Origin: Todiramphus chloris collaris
Taxonomy: Eukaryota; Chordata; Aves; Coraciiformes; Alcedinidae
NCBI GenBank assembly: GCA_025345505.1
Contig: JANVCC010000270.1
Span: 6,105,867-6,169,866 of the forward strand
Direction: 5' to 3'
Length of the DNA: 64,000 nt
Below are positions 1 through 11,580 of the stretch, piece after piece. A program made the translations under genes and the position numbers. Position 1 is the stretch's first letter. Each line of letters starts with the position of its first letter. The notes beneath the pieces are model-generated. The model was not told where the DNA came from. It ran no database searches and saw nothing but the letters and a program-made list of their open reading frames with translations.

Positions 1-2522
1 TGGGGTGGGTTTTTCTTATTCCCATTTAAAAGGTGGCAGCCATGAAACATTAAAGAAAGAAAAAAAAAAAAAAAAGAAACCCCAACTATTTTTAGTGTCT
101 TTTGTTTTTCCTGCAGTATTAGGATGAAGTGTAATCTCTAAGAGGGAAAAGTCCCATGTTTCAAGTCAGGAACACAACTGTTCAGGATAGTTTCTGAATG
201 AGAAACCTTTTAATTAGGGTGGGAAGCCTTAACGATTTTATTTTTTGTTATAGAATCTGCACTGATTTAAAAATAGTCATTAATATTAGAAACATATGGG
301 TTGTAATTTGCTGGAAATTTGGATTTGGGTAAATGAAAAGCTGTTTGTAGGTATATGCTCTCCACTTCCTTCTCCCCCCTGCTCCTCCTCCCAGTTATGT
401 TTCTTCTTTTCCTCCCCCAGTTAAAACAATTTCAAAAATAAAAACCGAACATACAAAACCAAACCAAACAAACAAAAAAACCCCCAAAAAACCCACAAAC
501 AAAAGAACCCAAACCCAACCAACCAAAAGAAACAAACAAAAAAAAGTCTTTAAAAGCCATAGAAGAAGAGGACTCTTAAGACTTCTGTTTTTTCAGATCA
601 TTTTTGTAAATCACAAAGGATGATACTGTTCATTTCTTTCTTTCTGTTAAAAATAACACTTTTTTTTGTTGTGCTGCTGCTTTACCCACAGTGGCAGTGA
701 AGATCAGCCTGGTACTTGTTCCCATTGCCATGCAGTGTCACAGATAATACTCAGAAATACTCTCAATTATTATTAGCCCCAGTTGCTCCAGGGTGACTCT
801 TCAGCGTGTAAAAATAAGCACGTGGATTTTTGCAGAGTGTGGGTCTCAGTGTGGAACTGCATATGACCAAGTCTTGCCCTGGCCTCATGAAGGAAAATAA
901 ATCTTAGGTAAGTACAGAGCTTGTTACTATTTCTTTGAGTCCTTTCACCCTGGTTCCTTCACTGTCACTAATTTGTTTTGATTGCGATAATATTTCAAGA
1001 GTTTGCATATTTTTACTTTGTCTGAATGATTCCATGGGGTCTTGGTTATTTTATATTACCTTGACTGTCGCAACCAGAATGAGAACCAGATAAAATTATG
1101 TAAATGTCAATGTCAATAAAATAAATTATTCTATTTTTGCAGATGTTCTTCATCTGGATTGAATTTGATTGTGGATGCTTGTCTCCATGCATAATGATCC
1201 AGAGCTAAAGGATGAAAGTGTTCTTGGAGCAAAGAAAACACATTCAGAATCTTTACTGTAAATTATACACTATACAAAATCAGTCCAAATTGTTCAAACC
1301 CTTGGACAATTACAATGTTATTCTACTCACCATGCTGAGTACTGTGTAATTATCATGGTTAGCAGCAGTTTTCTTGCTCTCAGCCCTGAAGGGAGATGCA
1401 GGCTTTACGGAACAAAAATAAATGCAGATGTTGGACCTTATTTTGTTTTCTGACTCAGCAACTGAAAATACCCACAAAATTTGAAGGATTTTTTTTTTTT
1501 TCTTCCCCCTACTTATTTAGTTGATATAGCACTAACAAAAACAGTGCTATTGATCAGATATGCACTGTGCTACACGTAATGGATAGCGTGGTTACTTGCA
1601 CGATTAAGGAATTTGCTAGGTTGCAACCTCAAGCTTTATTTGTAAAAAGAAAGGAAAAAAACACCCAAACAATGATATTGCTCCCAAAGTGGGAAGATCC
1701 ACTTATTAAGAACCATTCCTTTTTTTTTATCATTAGTTTTCCAGTTTGTAGGCTCACCCTTCTCCTATTAAGTTAATGATTGATTTGCTTTCATAGTTAA
1801 TCACGGGTGAAACATGCTTCACATTAAGTCCATTTGTTTTGTAGGGCTAGTTTACTAGTTCTCTTCATAAAGATGATCAGTCTTCCTGACTAAAAGCTTT
1901 CCAGTAACATTAAATTCCAAGAACTTGTCTGGCTTGTGGGACAAGCTTTTGAACCTCAACAACTTCTATGTAATTGCTGGAAGGCTTTAATCTAAATCCC
2001 AAATGCTTCTGCAATCTTTGGGTGGAGCTACCTTCCAGTTAACATCAAACTTGGAGCAACTGGCTCAGGAAATCAGTAATAGAAGACACCTTTGGCTTGA
2101 CCAGTTAGAGGTGGGAGTCCAGTTGGCATCAGGCTAGTTTGACTAGAAGAGAGCATTTGGGAGGCAGGGAGGGGTTTGCTGTTGATTTCTTTTAGGACTT
2201 TATGGCAAGTTCTGTCTAGTAAAATCTAAGAAGTATTTTCTAATGTGCTCATAAATACCCTATCAGGCTATGCTTGGATGCCCTGTTAGATATTATAAAG
2301 TCAACCCCCATAGAGCTGATCCCTGAGATGGGGACTCTCCAGTGATAGCGTTGGCTAAAGTTAGTCTTAGCTAAATTATGCATGTCTAGTCTACCTGGGG
2401 CTTCTTGAATGTGTTGCTGACCACAGCATGCTGCCATAGTAGACCTATGGAAGACTAAGGCACAGGTCACTATGCCTCTGTCTGAAGGGTGACAGCTGAA
2501 GGAGGTATAAAATTGGTTCAGT
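1..2522. other. Unique AT-rich non-coding stretch
   Basis: No gene is recognisable. It holds a short poly-A run at about 60-75, a pyrimidine-rich block at 361-420 that ends in CAG, and an A/C-rich tract at 431-546. The pyrimidine block plus CAG looks like a splice acceptor, but low-complexity DNA follows it rather than an exon. The rest is ordinary AT-rich sequence with frequent stops in all frames. Confidence 0.7.
431..546. repeat. A/C-rich low-complexity tract
   Basis: About 115 bases made almost only of A and C (runs such as AAACCAAACC and ACAAACAAAA), with very few G or T. It is the complement-type partner of the T/G tracts found later in the window. Confidence 0.85.
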
Positions 2523-2620
2523 TCATAGAATCATAGAGGGTTAAGGGTTGGAAGGGACCTAGAAAGGTCATCTAGTCCAACCCCCCTGCTAGAGCAGGAT
2601 CACCTAGACCAAGTCACACA
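2523..2620 (-). mobile_element. CR1 LINE, 3' end fragment
   Basis: On the + strand it opens with TCATAGAATCATAGAG, then GGGTTGGAAGGGACC and TCTAGTCCAACCCCCCTGC, which is the reverse complement of a CR1 3' terminus. Only about 98 bp remain, so it is a 5'-truncated insertion, as most CR1 copies are. The 'agagcagg...gtcacaca' wording groups it with the copies at 4780, 12669, 27636, 46697 and 56057. Confidence 0.9.
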
Positions 2621-4419
2621 GTTGCAGCCTTTCCTGTCCTTTCTTTTGCATGGTACAACACACGTATTGAAGGAGGAACGTGTAGAAACTTTGTGTGGCC
2701 TGAAACTGCTTCTTACTCTAGACAGACCTTGTGAAGTAGGTGAGGTTAGTAATGGAACTGTTGGTTCTCAGCACTTAGATTGCCATGGTATCTCTCTGAA
2801 GTGCTTTCATCTGGTTAATGGCTTTGTCTCTGCATTGGCACAGATGTGCTCGCTTTCTTTCCCATCTTGCCTGTCTTTACACAGTAATTTCAGGTGCATG
2901 TCCCACAGTTTCAAGATTTCTTATTTTTTTTTCCATGAAAGCCTTATTAGTTCCTGGGATCTGATTGCTTGCCTTTGTTCTACATCTGTCTTCCTAACTT
3001 CTAATCATGGGCAATGGTAGAAGTCTTTCATTCTAGGGAAAATGTATACTCCCAACACCAAAAGTTTTGGTAAGTATTTCACCTTCTCATCTATGGTGGG
3101 GAAAAAATTGGAAAGTTTTCTGTTAATTTCAGTGGATTTGGTCCAAGTTTTTAATTCTGTGTCCTTTTAATGTTCTATGTGAATGGCACTGGGCTATTCA
3201 GTTGTTTAGGTTCACCTGAGTTCCCAGTGGGATTAATTTGGGCAATTCTTCTATGTGCCAGAGCAATCAAGAGCTAAATTAGGCCTTATGGGTCATCTTT
3301 TTTATCTAAGTGGGTTTAAGAGGGTGAGGAATACTTGACAAATGTGTTTTGTAAGCAAGCTTTGTGCATTTTGTAACTACTGAACGACACTTAACATGCA
3401 TTTACAGTGAACAGCCTTGAGATCCAATGATAAAAAGCACTGCATAGGAGTGTGGCATTATTATTGTAATAGACTGTTTCTCTGAAGCCAAGTATTGTTT
3501 TGATTCTTGGTACTTAATTGCAGTTCTCAAAAAATGGAGCTTTTCCTACCTATGAGATATCCTCGTGCCAAGCCAGACTAGGGCTCACTTTAACTCCAGA
3601 TTCTGTACTGTTCCCTTCCTTTGTTTTTTTTAAAGTAGGAAATTATATTTTTCCTCAGCTTAAAATTCTTAATTTTCCTGAGTAACACAGTCTTTGAGTG
3701 CCAAAAAGACTTCAGTGCAAGGTTGTTTTCTCACTAATGTGTTTTCTTTCAGTGCATGTTCAGTCTCTAAGAGAGCAAATGCGTTTCCTAGAGGAAAAAA
3801 AGAATAAAAATAGTGTTAATTAGTACTTTGGTGGTATATTCACTGTATTCTGTTTTCAGCTTTGATTTGCTTAGACTGGAGCACTCTAACTTCTTAATGG
3901 ATTTGTTTTTATACAAAAAAAAAAAAATTAGGCTAATGTTCCCATGCATATATATATATTTTAGAAAGAAATGGACTGAGCACACAGCACCACACACATG
4001 GAGTGAGTTGTGGTTGTATAGGATGTTTACTTCAGAGTGCTGCAATTAATCATGCAGAACTGCAAAATTAATCTCTCAAGCGCGTGCTAATAATGAGCCT
4101 TTTTAGAGCTGGACAGTAAGAAAATGCTGTTAGCGAGTAGCTTTACTGCAAGGCTTTCCAGGCGGTGTGAACTAAATCAGTCATAAATGCCACAGCTTAC
4201 TACCCATCTCCTATTTAAACTAAGTTAAAAGGAAAACCACTTTAAGTCTTTTTTTTCAGGCAAAAGTCTTGAGTGGTAATTTGAAAACCGGTTGATAGTC
4301 CTGGGCTTTCTGTGGAAGAAACCAGACCCATAGAAAAACGTGAGGAGCTCAGATGGGAGCTGTTGCTCTTCTGAGGACTCTGGAATAGCCCAACCCTAGA
4401 GGTGATGCTTGACAGGGAA
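2621..4419. other. Unique AT-rich non-coding stretch
   Basis: No gene or repeat family recognised. There is an A run near 3916-3927. The part at 4045-4210 is free of repeats and carries paired AATTAAT motifs and a CpG pair (GCGCG at about 4081), so it could be a regulatory element. I have no alignment to support that. Confidence 0.6.
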
Positions 4420-4616
4420 GCAAACCAGCTCCAGTGAGGGATTAGAGCCCATATACATCATGTTCAGTATAAAGCTGAGAGATATCGCCCCTCTGTCCCT
4501 GCTTTGCCGGCTTGGCTTGGCTCAGATCTTCTTCTGGTTTTTTCCTCAGAGCATCTGAAGGGGAAGGAAAATCACTGACCAGAATCAGTTCTGATCCGGC
4601 TGAAACCAGGACAATC
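4420..4616 (+). mobile_element. Decayed ERV LTR fragment, related to the 21474 LTR
   Basis: It aligns by eye, with many mismatches, to the middle of the solo LTR at 21474-22244. Shared words in the same order are CCAGTGAGGGA, GCCCAT, the TATA-like core ATAAAGCTGAG, GCTTGGCTTGGCTCA, TCTTCTG and ACCAGAATC. The TATA box reads TATAAAG at 4468-4474. Neither LTR terminus (TG or CA) nor a target-site duplication is visible, so this is an internal LTR piece. It is more diverged than the solo LTR and presumably older. Confidence 0.65.
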
Positions 4617-4779
4617 ATTTTCTGAGCTAGCTGTGTCTGAGTTTGCTTACAGCATTCCGAACTGGACATTTCCAGCTGAGAAAGCTGCTTGTGCTTGGGC
4701 AGCAATGCCTAACTTCACCTTGGTTTTGAAGTCCTTTCCCCAACTAGTAGGCATCTTCTCAAGTAGTCTACCTGGAGTA

Positions 4780-5246
4780 TCATAGAATAACAGAATGGGA
4801 GGGGTTGGAAGGGACCTCTGGAGATCATCGAGTCCAACCCCCCTGCCAGAGCAGGGTCACCCAGGGCAGCCCACACAGGAACAGATCCAGGGGGGTTTGA
4901 AAGTCTCCAGAGCAGGAGACTCCACAGCCTCTCCGGGCAGCCTGTTCCAGGCTCTGTCACTCTCACAGTGAAGAAGTTTCTCCTCATGTTGAGGTGGAAC
5001 TTCCTGAGTTTCACCTTGATACCACTGCCTCTCATCCTATCCCAGGGCACCACTGACAAGAGCCTGGCACCTTCTACTTGACCCTCACCCTGCAGATCTT
5101 TGTAACCATTCCTAAGATCCCCTCTCAGGCTTCTCTTCTCCAGGCTAAACAGCCCCAGGGCTCTCAGCCTTTCCTCATCAGAGAGATGTTCCAGTCCCTT
5201 CAGCATCTTTGTAGCCTCCGTTGGACTCTCTCTAGTATTTCCCTGC
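4780..5246 (-). mobile_element. CR1 LINE, 3' part (about 470 bp)
   Basis: Reverse-complement CR1. It starts TCATAGAATAACAGAATGG, followed by GGGGTTGGAAGGGACCTC and the body found in several copies here (CTCCACAGCCTCTCCGGGCA, AGTTTCTCCTCATGTTGAGG, CTTCTCTTCTCCAGGCTAAA). It breaks off after the 'ttggactctctc' region, so it is 5'-truncated. Both strands carry open frames through it that are by-products of the repeat, not genes. Confidence 0.95.
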
Positions 5247-7612
5247 AAATGAGTAAAGTGAGTTCCTGCAGAGGTATGCTTCTAAATCCAGAAATCTGGT
5301 CTGCAGCCACACTTGCTGTTAAGGACATTAAAGTAGATTCTATATCAAAACTCTGAAAAGCTGACATTCAAACATCTGTTATTGCTAAGTAAATATTATT
5401 AATGAATAAGTAGGTCCTCAAAGACTTGTCAGTGTTTATGCTTCATACTTTTATCAATCTTTTGTATATTTGTTTTCCGTTCCATACTCCTATAAAAAGG
5501 AAATAGCTTCCTTCCCTGAACTGTGGGTAAGAGAAGAGCTCTGCACAGTCACATGAATAAACTTGCACCCTGCATTGAACGGACAAGAACTTCTCTGTGG
5601 CCCAAAGTTTTCCCAAGATAAATTTCTGTTTGTTTTCCACAGTACTATCTGGTGAATAAACATGACCATTCCCCACTTCCCATCTCTCACAGCTCGCTGT
5701 AGGTGACCAGTCAGCCAGTTGGTGCCAGATTAATGACAGAAAACAGATTTTAGTGTCCAAGTCAGCTGTGACTGATGGGACACTCTGCTAATTCCCATGA
5801 AAGCTAACTAATATTCCAGCTGACATACTGCATTTATAATCCAGACTGTAACAGGGAGCAGGTTTGGTTTTGGTTTGGTTTTTTTTAAAGAGCAAAATAA
5901 ACCACACACAAAATCCTTTTATTGATCAGGGAAGGGAGGGGGGGAAAAAAAGGCAGTTTAATCTATTTTCCTAAATTCTATACCACTGAGGCCTCTTCTC
6001 TTTTATCACAGTGGAAATACAAAAACTCTGGATCAGCCTTTCTCCTGGGCTTGCAGCAGTTTTCTCTTTCTCTTTGCAGTCTTCAGCAAGAGCAAATTTA
6101 AAACATAAAGAGACAGTGTGGGTTTGGGGTTTTTTTTTTGTGTGACACACCATGTAAAACTTGGACTCCAAGTTGGAATTAAGTGATATATTCTTGGCAA
6201 AAAAAATATTACAAAATGAACGGAAAAAATTATTCCATAAATGTCCAGACTATTAAGTTTGGTGAGTTGCTATTATTTATCTTGGTGTTATTTATTTTAT
6301 TACTTGTCTGTGACAAAATTATAGATAGCTATGTATATACAAATACTTCTTTGGGACTATTATCCTGTTTCAAGTGTGAATGTTTGAAAGAAAGAAAATA
6401 CAGTCCCACTACTAATGCAATTCAGAGTTAAGAGAAATACTATTTGTTTATATCCTTTTTATTCAGTACAATCCCCCTCCTCTTTGGAGGTTTTGGTTTA
6501 ATTTAAGGCAAAGGAAAATCATTGTTATTTTCTCCAGAAAGGTGTTGGAGAGGATTGCAGGGAAACTGTGGCAGAATTGTTAGCTTTTCTTTTGTTAAGT
6601 GTTTTGTGGAGAAGCAGAAAACTTGTGTAAACTGTAAAGCAAAAATACAGAGATTACTGACAGCAGAGTTTATTTCTTTTTTCATAGGAATTGTTCCACC
6701 CACGAAGCCATAATGGATGTAAGCTCTAAACAAGCCTGGCCTTTCCCCTTCTGCTCACATGTGGAGAAATAGGTACTATGTCTGAAGGAGCAGCTTTTTG
6801 TTTGTGTGTGCCCACAGACGTTTATTAGCAGTAGACTACTCAGACATGCCTTTTAGAGGCAGCTTTGGACAAAGAGGCAGCTTGAGCAAAGTGGCAAGAA
6901 TGGTGTGGAAATCTCTTTAGTAAGAAAAGCCCCCCATGTTGAGGGTTGTTAAGGGCTGGCTGTGTACTTGTGACACATCACGTAGCCCATCAGCTTGCAG
7001 GGAGAACTAGGACCCTACTGCAACAGCCTCACAGAGCCAAGGTATAATTTGGGTTGGAAGGGCAGGGCTCCTATTTTCTTCCATCACCAAAGAGAGGAAT
7101 TGTCCAGCAGTTCCTCAGGAATGACCTTCATACCACCCTTGGCCTGACAGATACTTCAGCTATGTACTGAACAATACTGCTCGTTACTTTTTGTGCTTCG
7201 AGTATGGAAGCAGCTATGGGAGGATCAAAAGTACATGCTTCGTAATCTGTTTGGTACTGATTTGTATTTTCTTTTCTGCCCGGAGGACTTGAGGAATCTT
7301 TGTCTGACAAAGTCATTGTTTGGGATGAGTGCTGCAGGTTTTTTACTCCTGACCAAGCTCCAGCTCCCTGTTCCATGTTCACTGCCTGTTTGACCTTGCC
7401 TTGGTTTAAAGGCAACATGCAACGAAATCAAACAGAAGCCAATAACCTCCAGCTCTTGCAAGCAAGAGATACCTGCTTTAGCAGTGCCAGAAAACAGAGT
7501 TGAAGCTTGCTGAACAGCCACTCCTTCAACCCTCTGCCTTAGACCTGTGCTTCCACGGGTGGGTACGCTTCCGTGAGTGCGGCAGCATTCGTGGTTGCTG
7601 CATGGCCTCTCT
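5247..7612. other. Unique AT-rich non-coding stretch
   Basis: No gene recognised. It contains a T/G run at about 5860-5888, a G/A tract at 5932-5952 and a T run near 6130-6140. Short open frames are present on both strands at 7128-7521, but they overlap in conflicting frames and show no family motif. Confidence 0.6.
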
Positions 7613-8203
7613 TGTCCTTACGTGCCTTAGGTGGGTTCCCTGTCCAGATGCTTTCTGTAAACCCATTCACCAGCAGCAGAGGGATGCAGTGAAAAACTCA
7701 GTAACCAAAGTTATTCAGCAGGCATTCTGTATTTAGCGGCGCCGGACGCACCGGGGATCACTCCTCCAAACGTGTGTCCTGATGCAAGCTGGGTACATAG
7801 TTTATATGCAGGTTAAACATACATTTTCATTATATTTCTTATATAAGTCTTATGCTAATGTGCTCCTGAAATTCATTTACATAGGCCAAGCATGTGTAAT
7901 AAAATTAGGGGTTAGGGTCTTTTCTCCCCTCGGGGATCTTTTGTGACCTCTGGTGGTCATTTACTTCATCTCTCTTCTTCATCACCGTGTTCTTTTAGTG
8001 ACCTAAAGCCTAAAATCCTTCTTCTTGCCACAAAACCAGTTCTTGTCTGTTCAGCATGCTTGGGTGCCTCGAGATGTCTTGTTGTCCTGTTCCTGGAGAT
8101 AACCACTATCTACAAGGTTATGAATTTCCCAGTATATCCCTATTATACAACTACCCATTTCTTGTTGCTGCTTGTTCAAAGATTAGTAAAACTCCACCAG
8201 ACA
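7613..8203 (-). mobile_element. Probable solo ERV LTR on the minus strand
   Basis: Read on the minus strand it has a TATA box (GCATATAAA, complement of 7801-7809), then a CpG-rich stretch GTGCGTCCGGCGCCGC (complement of 7737-7752). A degenerate polyadenylation signal AAATACA follows near 7730. That order of U3, R and U5 is typical of avian ERV LTRs. The chosen limits give TGTC...GACA inverted ends and a 591-bp element. The flanks TCTCT (7608-7612) and TCTCG (8204-8208) would be a target-site duplication with one mismatch. The limits are my inference. No internal retroviral genes are present. Confidence 0.6.
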
Positions 8204-8924
8204 TCTCGTCCTCTGCCTTCAAGAGGAAGGTGAAGGATGAGGATGGGGACTGCCTGAGAGGAGAAGGTGGGCAGCAGGGTGAGGGATTTCTGCTTGCAGT
8301 AGAAAATCAGGACAGGGAGCGCTGGGTGTGGGGCAGGAACAGGAATGGGTGCCTGTGGCTCCCAGAAAGGGGGGAGGTTAAGTTCAGCAGAAGGCTCAGG
8401 TACTACAAAAGACACCAGCAGAATACAAAGGCTTTTTCTAACAAGCTAAGTCAGTTCATTGGGTTAATGTATGTGATAAATATATTTTCTGTGTAATTAA
8501 CTCAAAGCACATTATTGATAAATTTTAATTACTCTATTATTAATGGCTGAAGCTTTTGTAGAACACTTAGGTATTTAACAAGCTACAGATAATTAGCTTA
8601 TAGAGATATACATATATAGATAATTAGATATTAATCATTTAAAGCATGAACTGTAATTTAGGAAGCCTGTTAATTGTCATGTAACTTTGTAAGCTATCAT
8701 TTTAACTGCCAGTGACATTCATTTGTATTTCTCAGCACTTCACTGCATATTTTCTATTAAAATAACTGTAGGGGGAGTTAGATCATAAACAAATGCAATA
8801 CAATGATCCTTTTATCTTTAGGTTACAACTTGCTGATCCAAACCCAACTCAGTAGTGATTAAAAATTGTTGCTGCAGAACAATACTGGCAGAAGAACAAA
8901 TGGATCCCCTGAATAAATACAGGC
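8204..8924. promoter_or_regulatory. Repeat-free AT-rich block, candidate enhancer
   Basis: The core at 8420-8840 carries four TAATTA homeodomain-type sites within about 135 bp (8494, 8526, 8590, 8621), a TAATCA site at 8632 and further AT-rich words, with no transposon wording. Such clustering is common in vertebrate conserved non-coding elements, but AT-rich DNA also yields these words by chance. The call is inferred from texture alone. Confidence 0.3.
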
Positions 8925-9145
8925 TGATAATTAGAAGACAGTTTCTAACCATCTGGAATAGCAAGCAGCCTGCAGAAGGTTGTGGAACAGCCTTCAGAAG
9001 ACTAGTGGAATGAGGTGGTTAATATTTTTTGAAGATAAATCTTGATAAACTTCTGCATGGGATTGTTTCAGGATGGTTGTCTGCAGCAACTGGAGGCTGA
9101 AGTTCATGCTGTTGCCTTCAGTCCATTACCGGGGATCAGAATTGG
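8925..9145 (+). mobile_element. Ancient, strongly decayed CR1-like 3' region
   Basis: The order of words matches an old amniote CR1 3' region on the sense strand: TAATTAGAAGACAGTTTCTA, GCAGAAGGTTGTGGAACAGCC, GATAAACTTCTGCATGGGAT, then GGATGGTTG followed by CTGCAGCAACTGG. There is no octamer tail and divergence is high, so this is older than the other copies. The family is assigned from memory of the general pattern and could be wrong. Confidence 0.5.
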
Positions 9146-9864
9146 GGCTCTGAAATAACCTTCAATACTCACTCACTATGAAGCTTCTATGTTCATTCCT
9201 GCTCTTCAAATACCTTTTTCTGTCTTTCTTTGTTCTGAAATAGATTTGAAGAGTTTTGAAACACCAACATGCTAATTCACAGTTTCAAAGCAGTAGTTTG
9301 TATTAACAAAAATGAAATAGAGCACTATAGATGATTATTCAGCTCCGTACGTGCCATTTACATGAAACTTTCCTGAGAAAAGAAATCCAGTGGAAAAATC
9401 TATTAATATTTTGCTTTTTTTGAATGTATTTGTTGCATTGAATATATTGAGTTGTTGAGGGTTTTTAGTGTAAACTTCTCTTCTGGTAAGTTTGCCATGT
9501 AAAATGGAGCAGTCCACCCTAACCTTATGACCAGTTCAGTTAGGTGCTAAACTTTCACTGGTATTGTCAACATCAGTGTATCATAAAGTTGAATCTTTTA
9601 TTTACCTCACAAGCTTGGTATTTGATTAAGATTACCATTCCGTTAATGTACTTAAATTGACATTTAAGTTAACATTACATTTAACAACACTGCATTTAGC
9701 ATTACATGAAACGTACTTAAAATACTGTGGTTAATATTAAAATTGTCACAGAAATTAAAACTGAAATGCCACTGAATCAGATGGTCTCCTGACCTCCTGC
9801 TTATCTCAGACTGCAACTTTGAACCAGAACTTCAAAAGCTTGTGATAGGCCAAAATGTTTTTCT

Positions 9865-9895
<31 letters not shown>
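9865..9895. repeat. (CTTT)n microsatellite
   Basis: About seven and a half uninterrupted CTTT units. The purine strand is all A/G, so triplex formation is possible. Confidence 0.95.
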
Positions 9896-10025
9896 GTCCC
9901 TACTGCTTGAAACCCCTTAGGTGGTAGAAAATGATGTAATATTTGCTCATGCCCAAACCTGTTATTTGCTTCTGTTTTCTCCTACTTGCCAGAACTATTT
10001 CCCTAAATGTGTGTTGCCTTTTGAA

Positions 10026-10028
<3 letters not shown>

Positions 10029-10058
<30 letters not shown>
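10029..10058. repeat. Poly-A run of 30
   Basis: Thirty consecutive A. No processed pseudogene or SINE body is recognisable upstream, so I treat it as a simple repeat rather than a retrotransposed tail. Confidence 0.95.
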
Positions 10059-10062
<4 letters not shown>

Positions 10063-11339
10063 TTAATTTGAAGGGGATATTTTGGGTGGTTCTTTGTGGA
10101 AAAAAAAACCCCAAACCAACGGCATTCACATGGAGGTGAACTGCAGTGCAGAGCTCAATGCTTTTCTTTAAAGACAGCATAAACTTGGAGGGGCAAAGCA
10201 TGAGAGCAGTCATTTATTTTCTCTGGGTTAATGGCTTTCAGCTGGACGTCCCTCTGCTGAATAATGACTGAGCTGCTACATCAGCCAGGCTCTTCCACTG
10301 CAAAACATGTGCTCAGTTAATGGCATTGACATATTGGAAGTTGGAATGAGCCTCCCTACTTGAGTTGTTCAAACACGATACATCCTACCAGAGCGAAATT
10401 AAATAAGGAGATGTGACAAAAGAGGAGGATTCAAGAAAGATGATAGTGTGTTCTGAATGTGTAGCATCAAAGAGGCTTTGGTTTTGACATCACTTGTGCC
10501 GCTCGTTATTTAATCATTCCCATCCCGAGTATTTATTTTCTAAAGGGAAAAATTGGTTTTCAGATTTTGAGTTCTATGGTTTTGATCTTTAGTATATACT
10601 TGTACTACTGAGTGATGCAGGAAAAATAATAAACAGTAGAGAGCTTGGAGCACTCTCTCGAAAATTGCTGAGAGCAAAATTTGAAAAGTACTTAAGCAGC
10701 ATGTAAAATTTCCTGGTCCCTCTCTCATTTAGTCATGGGATTAAGTTATTTAAGCTACAGAGACACTTCTAGAAAGTATCCTGGCGTTTCTACAGCAGGG
10801 ATCAGTGACTGTATACAAAATAATTACTTTGGCTATACCATGAGTTACCCTCATTTGTGAAATTTCCTTTTTTTTTTCCTTTGGTAATTACAGTTGGGGA
10901 AAATGCATTGTTAGCAAGTACCTGTAAAAATAGAGATATTGATTTGAATAGCTATTGATTTGCTTTGGTTTTACCTCTGGACACTGTTTCTGCAAGACAA
11001 ATTCCTCTGCCTGCCTCCGTGTGCCTTGCTCTGCGTCTCTGCTAACTTGCACGATGCAGGCTGGTTGTAATATGAAGCCTGCAACTGGTTATTACTGGTG
11101 TGATAGCGTTCCCTTGAGTCAGGCAAGCTTTTGCTAGGCCCCTTTTTGTCTCACCCTCAAAGGCTTCTGACCCCATCTGCCAGCCTCCTAGGTGGGCAGA
11201 GGCATTCTGGATGATGTGTGCAACGGCATTAAGTGTGCAAAAAAGCAGGAGTGGGAATTTGTGAGGTCCCACGTGAAAGTTCGTTGGCCACCCAGAATTG
11301 CATTCCAGAAACGACAAAAGCTATCAGTCTTGTGGGTAC

Positions 11340-11580
11340 AGACCCTTTTGATTTGCTGACAGTAATAATTCCACCCCTAACTCTTTGGTAATGCATTAGC
11401 ATTAACTGTAATTTTTGCCTTTAGACAGGCTGTGCCGTACAGCGTGACGGTTCCTACCCTGTAATTGTAGGATCCTCATTAATCAAAAAGAATATTATGA
11501 CATTGTGAGCTCACAAGAAAGACAATTCTTGACTGACACAATAAAGGCCTAAATTATGCTGCTTTGATGATTAGAGGTGC
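11340..11580. promoter_or_regulatory. Candidate conserved non-coding element
   Basis: Repeat-free. It contains TGACAG (TALE/MEIS type), TAATAATT, a tight GGTAATGCATTAGCATTAAC segment and CATTAATCAAAAAG. Motif density is typical of developmental enhancers. This is inferred, with no alignment available. Confidence 0.25.

Noticed and set aside
361..430. Strong pyrimidine tract ending in CAG as a splice acceptor
   Set aside because: It is followed by a low-complexity A/C tract with no open, exon-like sequence or donor site.
4715..5248. 177-codon minus-strand open frame
   Set aside because: It lies almost wholly inside the CR1 copy at 4780-5246, in its 3' region, not in a coding domain of the element.
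7900..7920. Telomere-like words (TTAGGGGTTAGGG)
   Set aside because: Only two imperfect units, inside the minus-strand LTR. Not an interstitial telomeric array.
10029..10058. Poly-A run as the tail of a processed pseudogene or SINE
   Set aside because: No gene-like or tRNA-like body precedes it on either strand, and no flanking duplication was seen.
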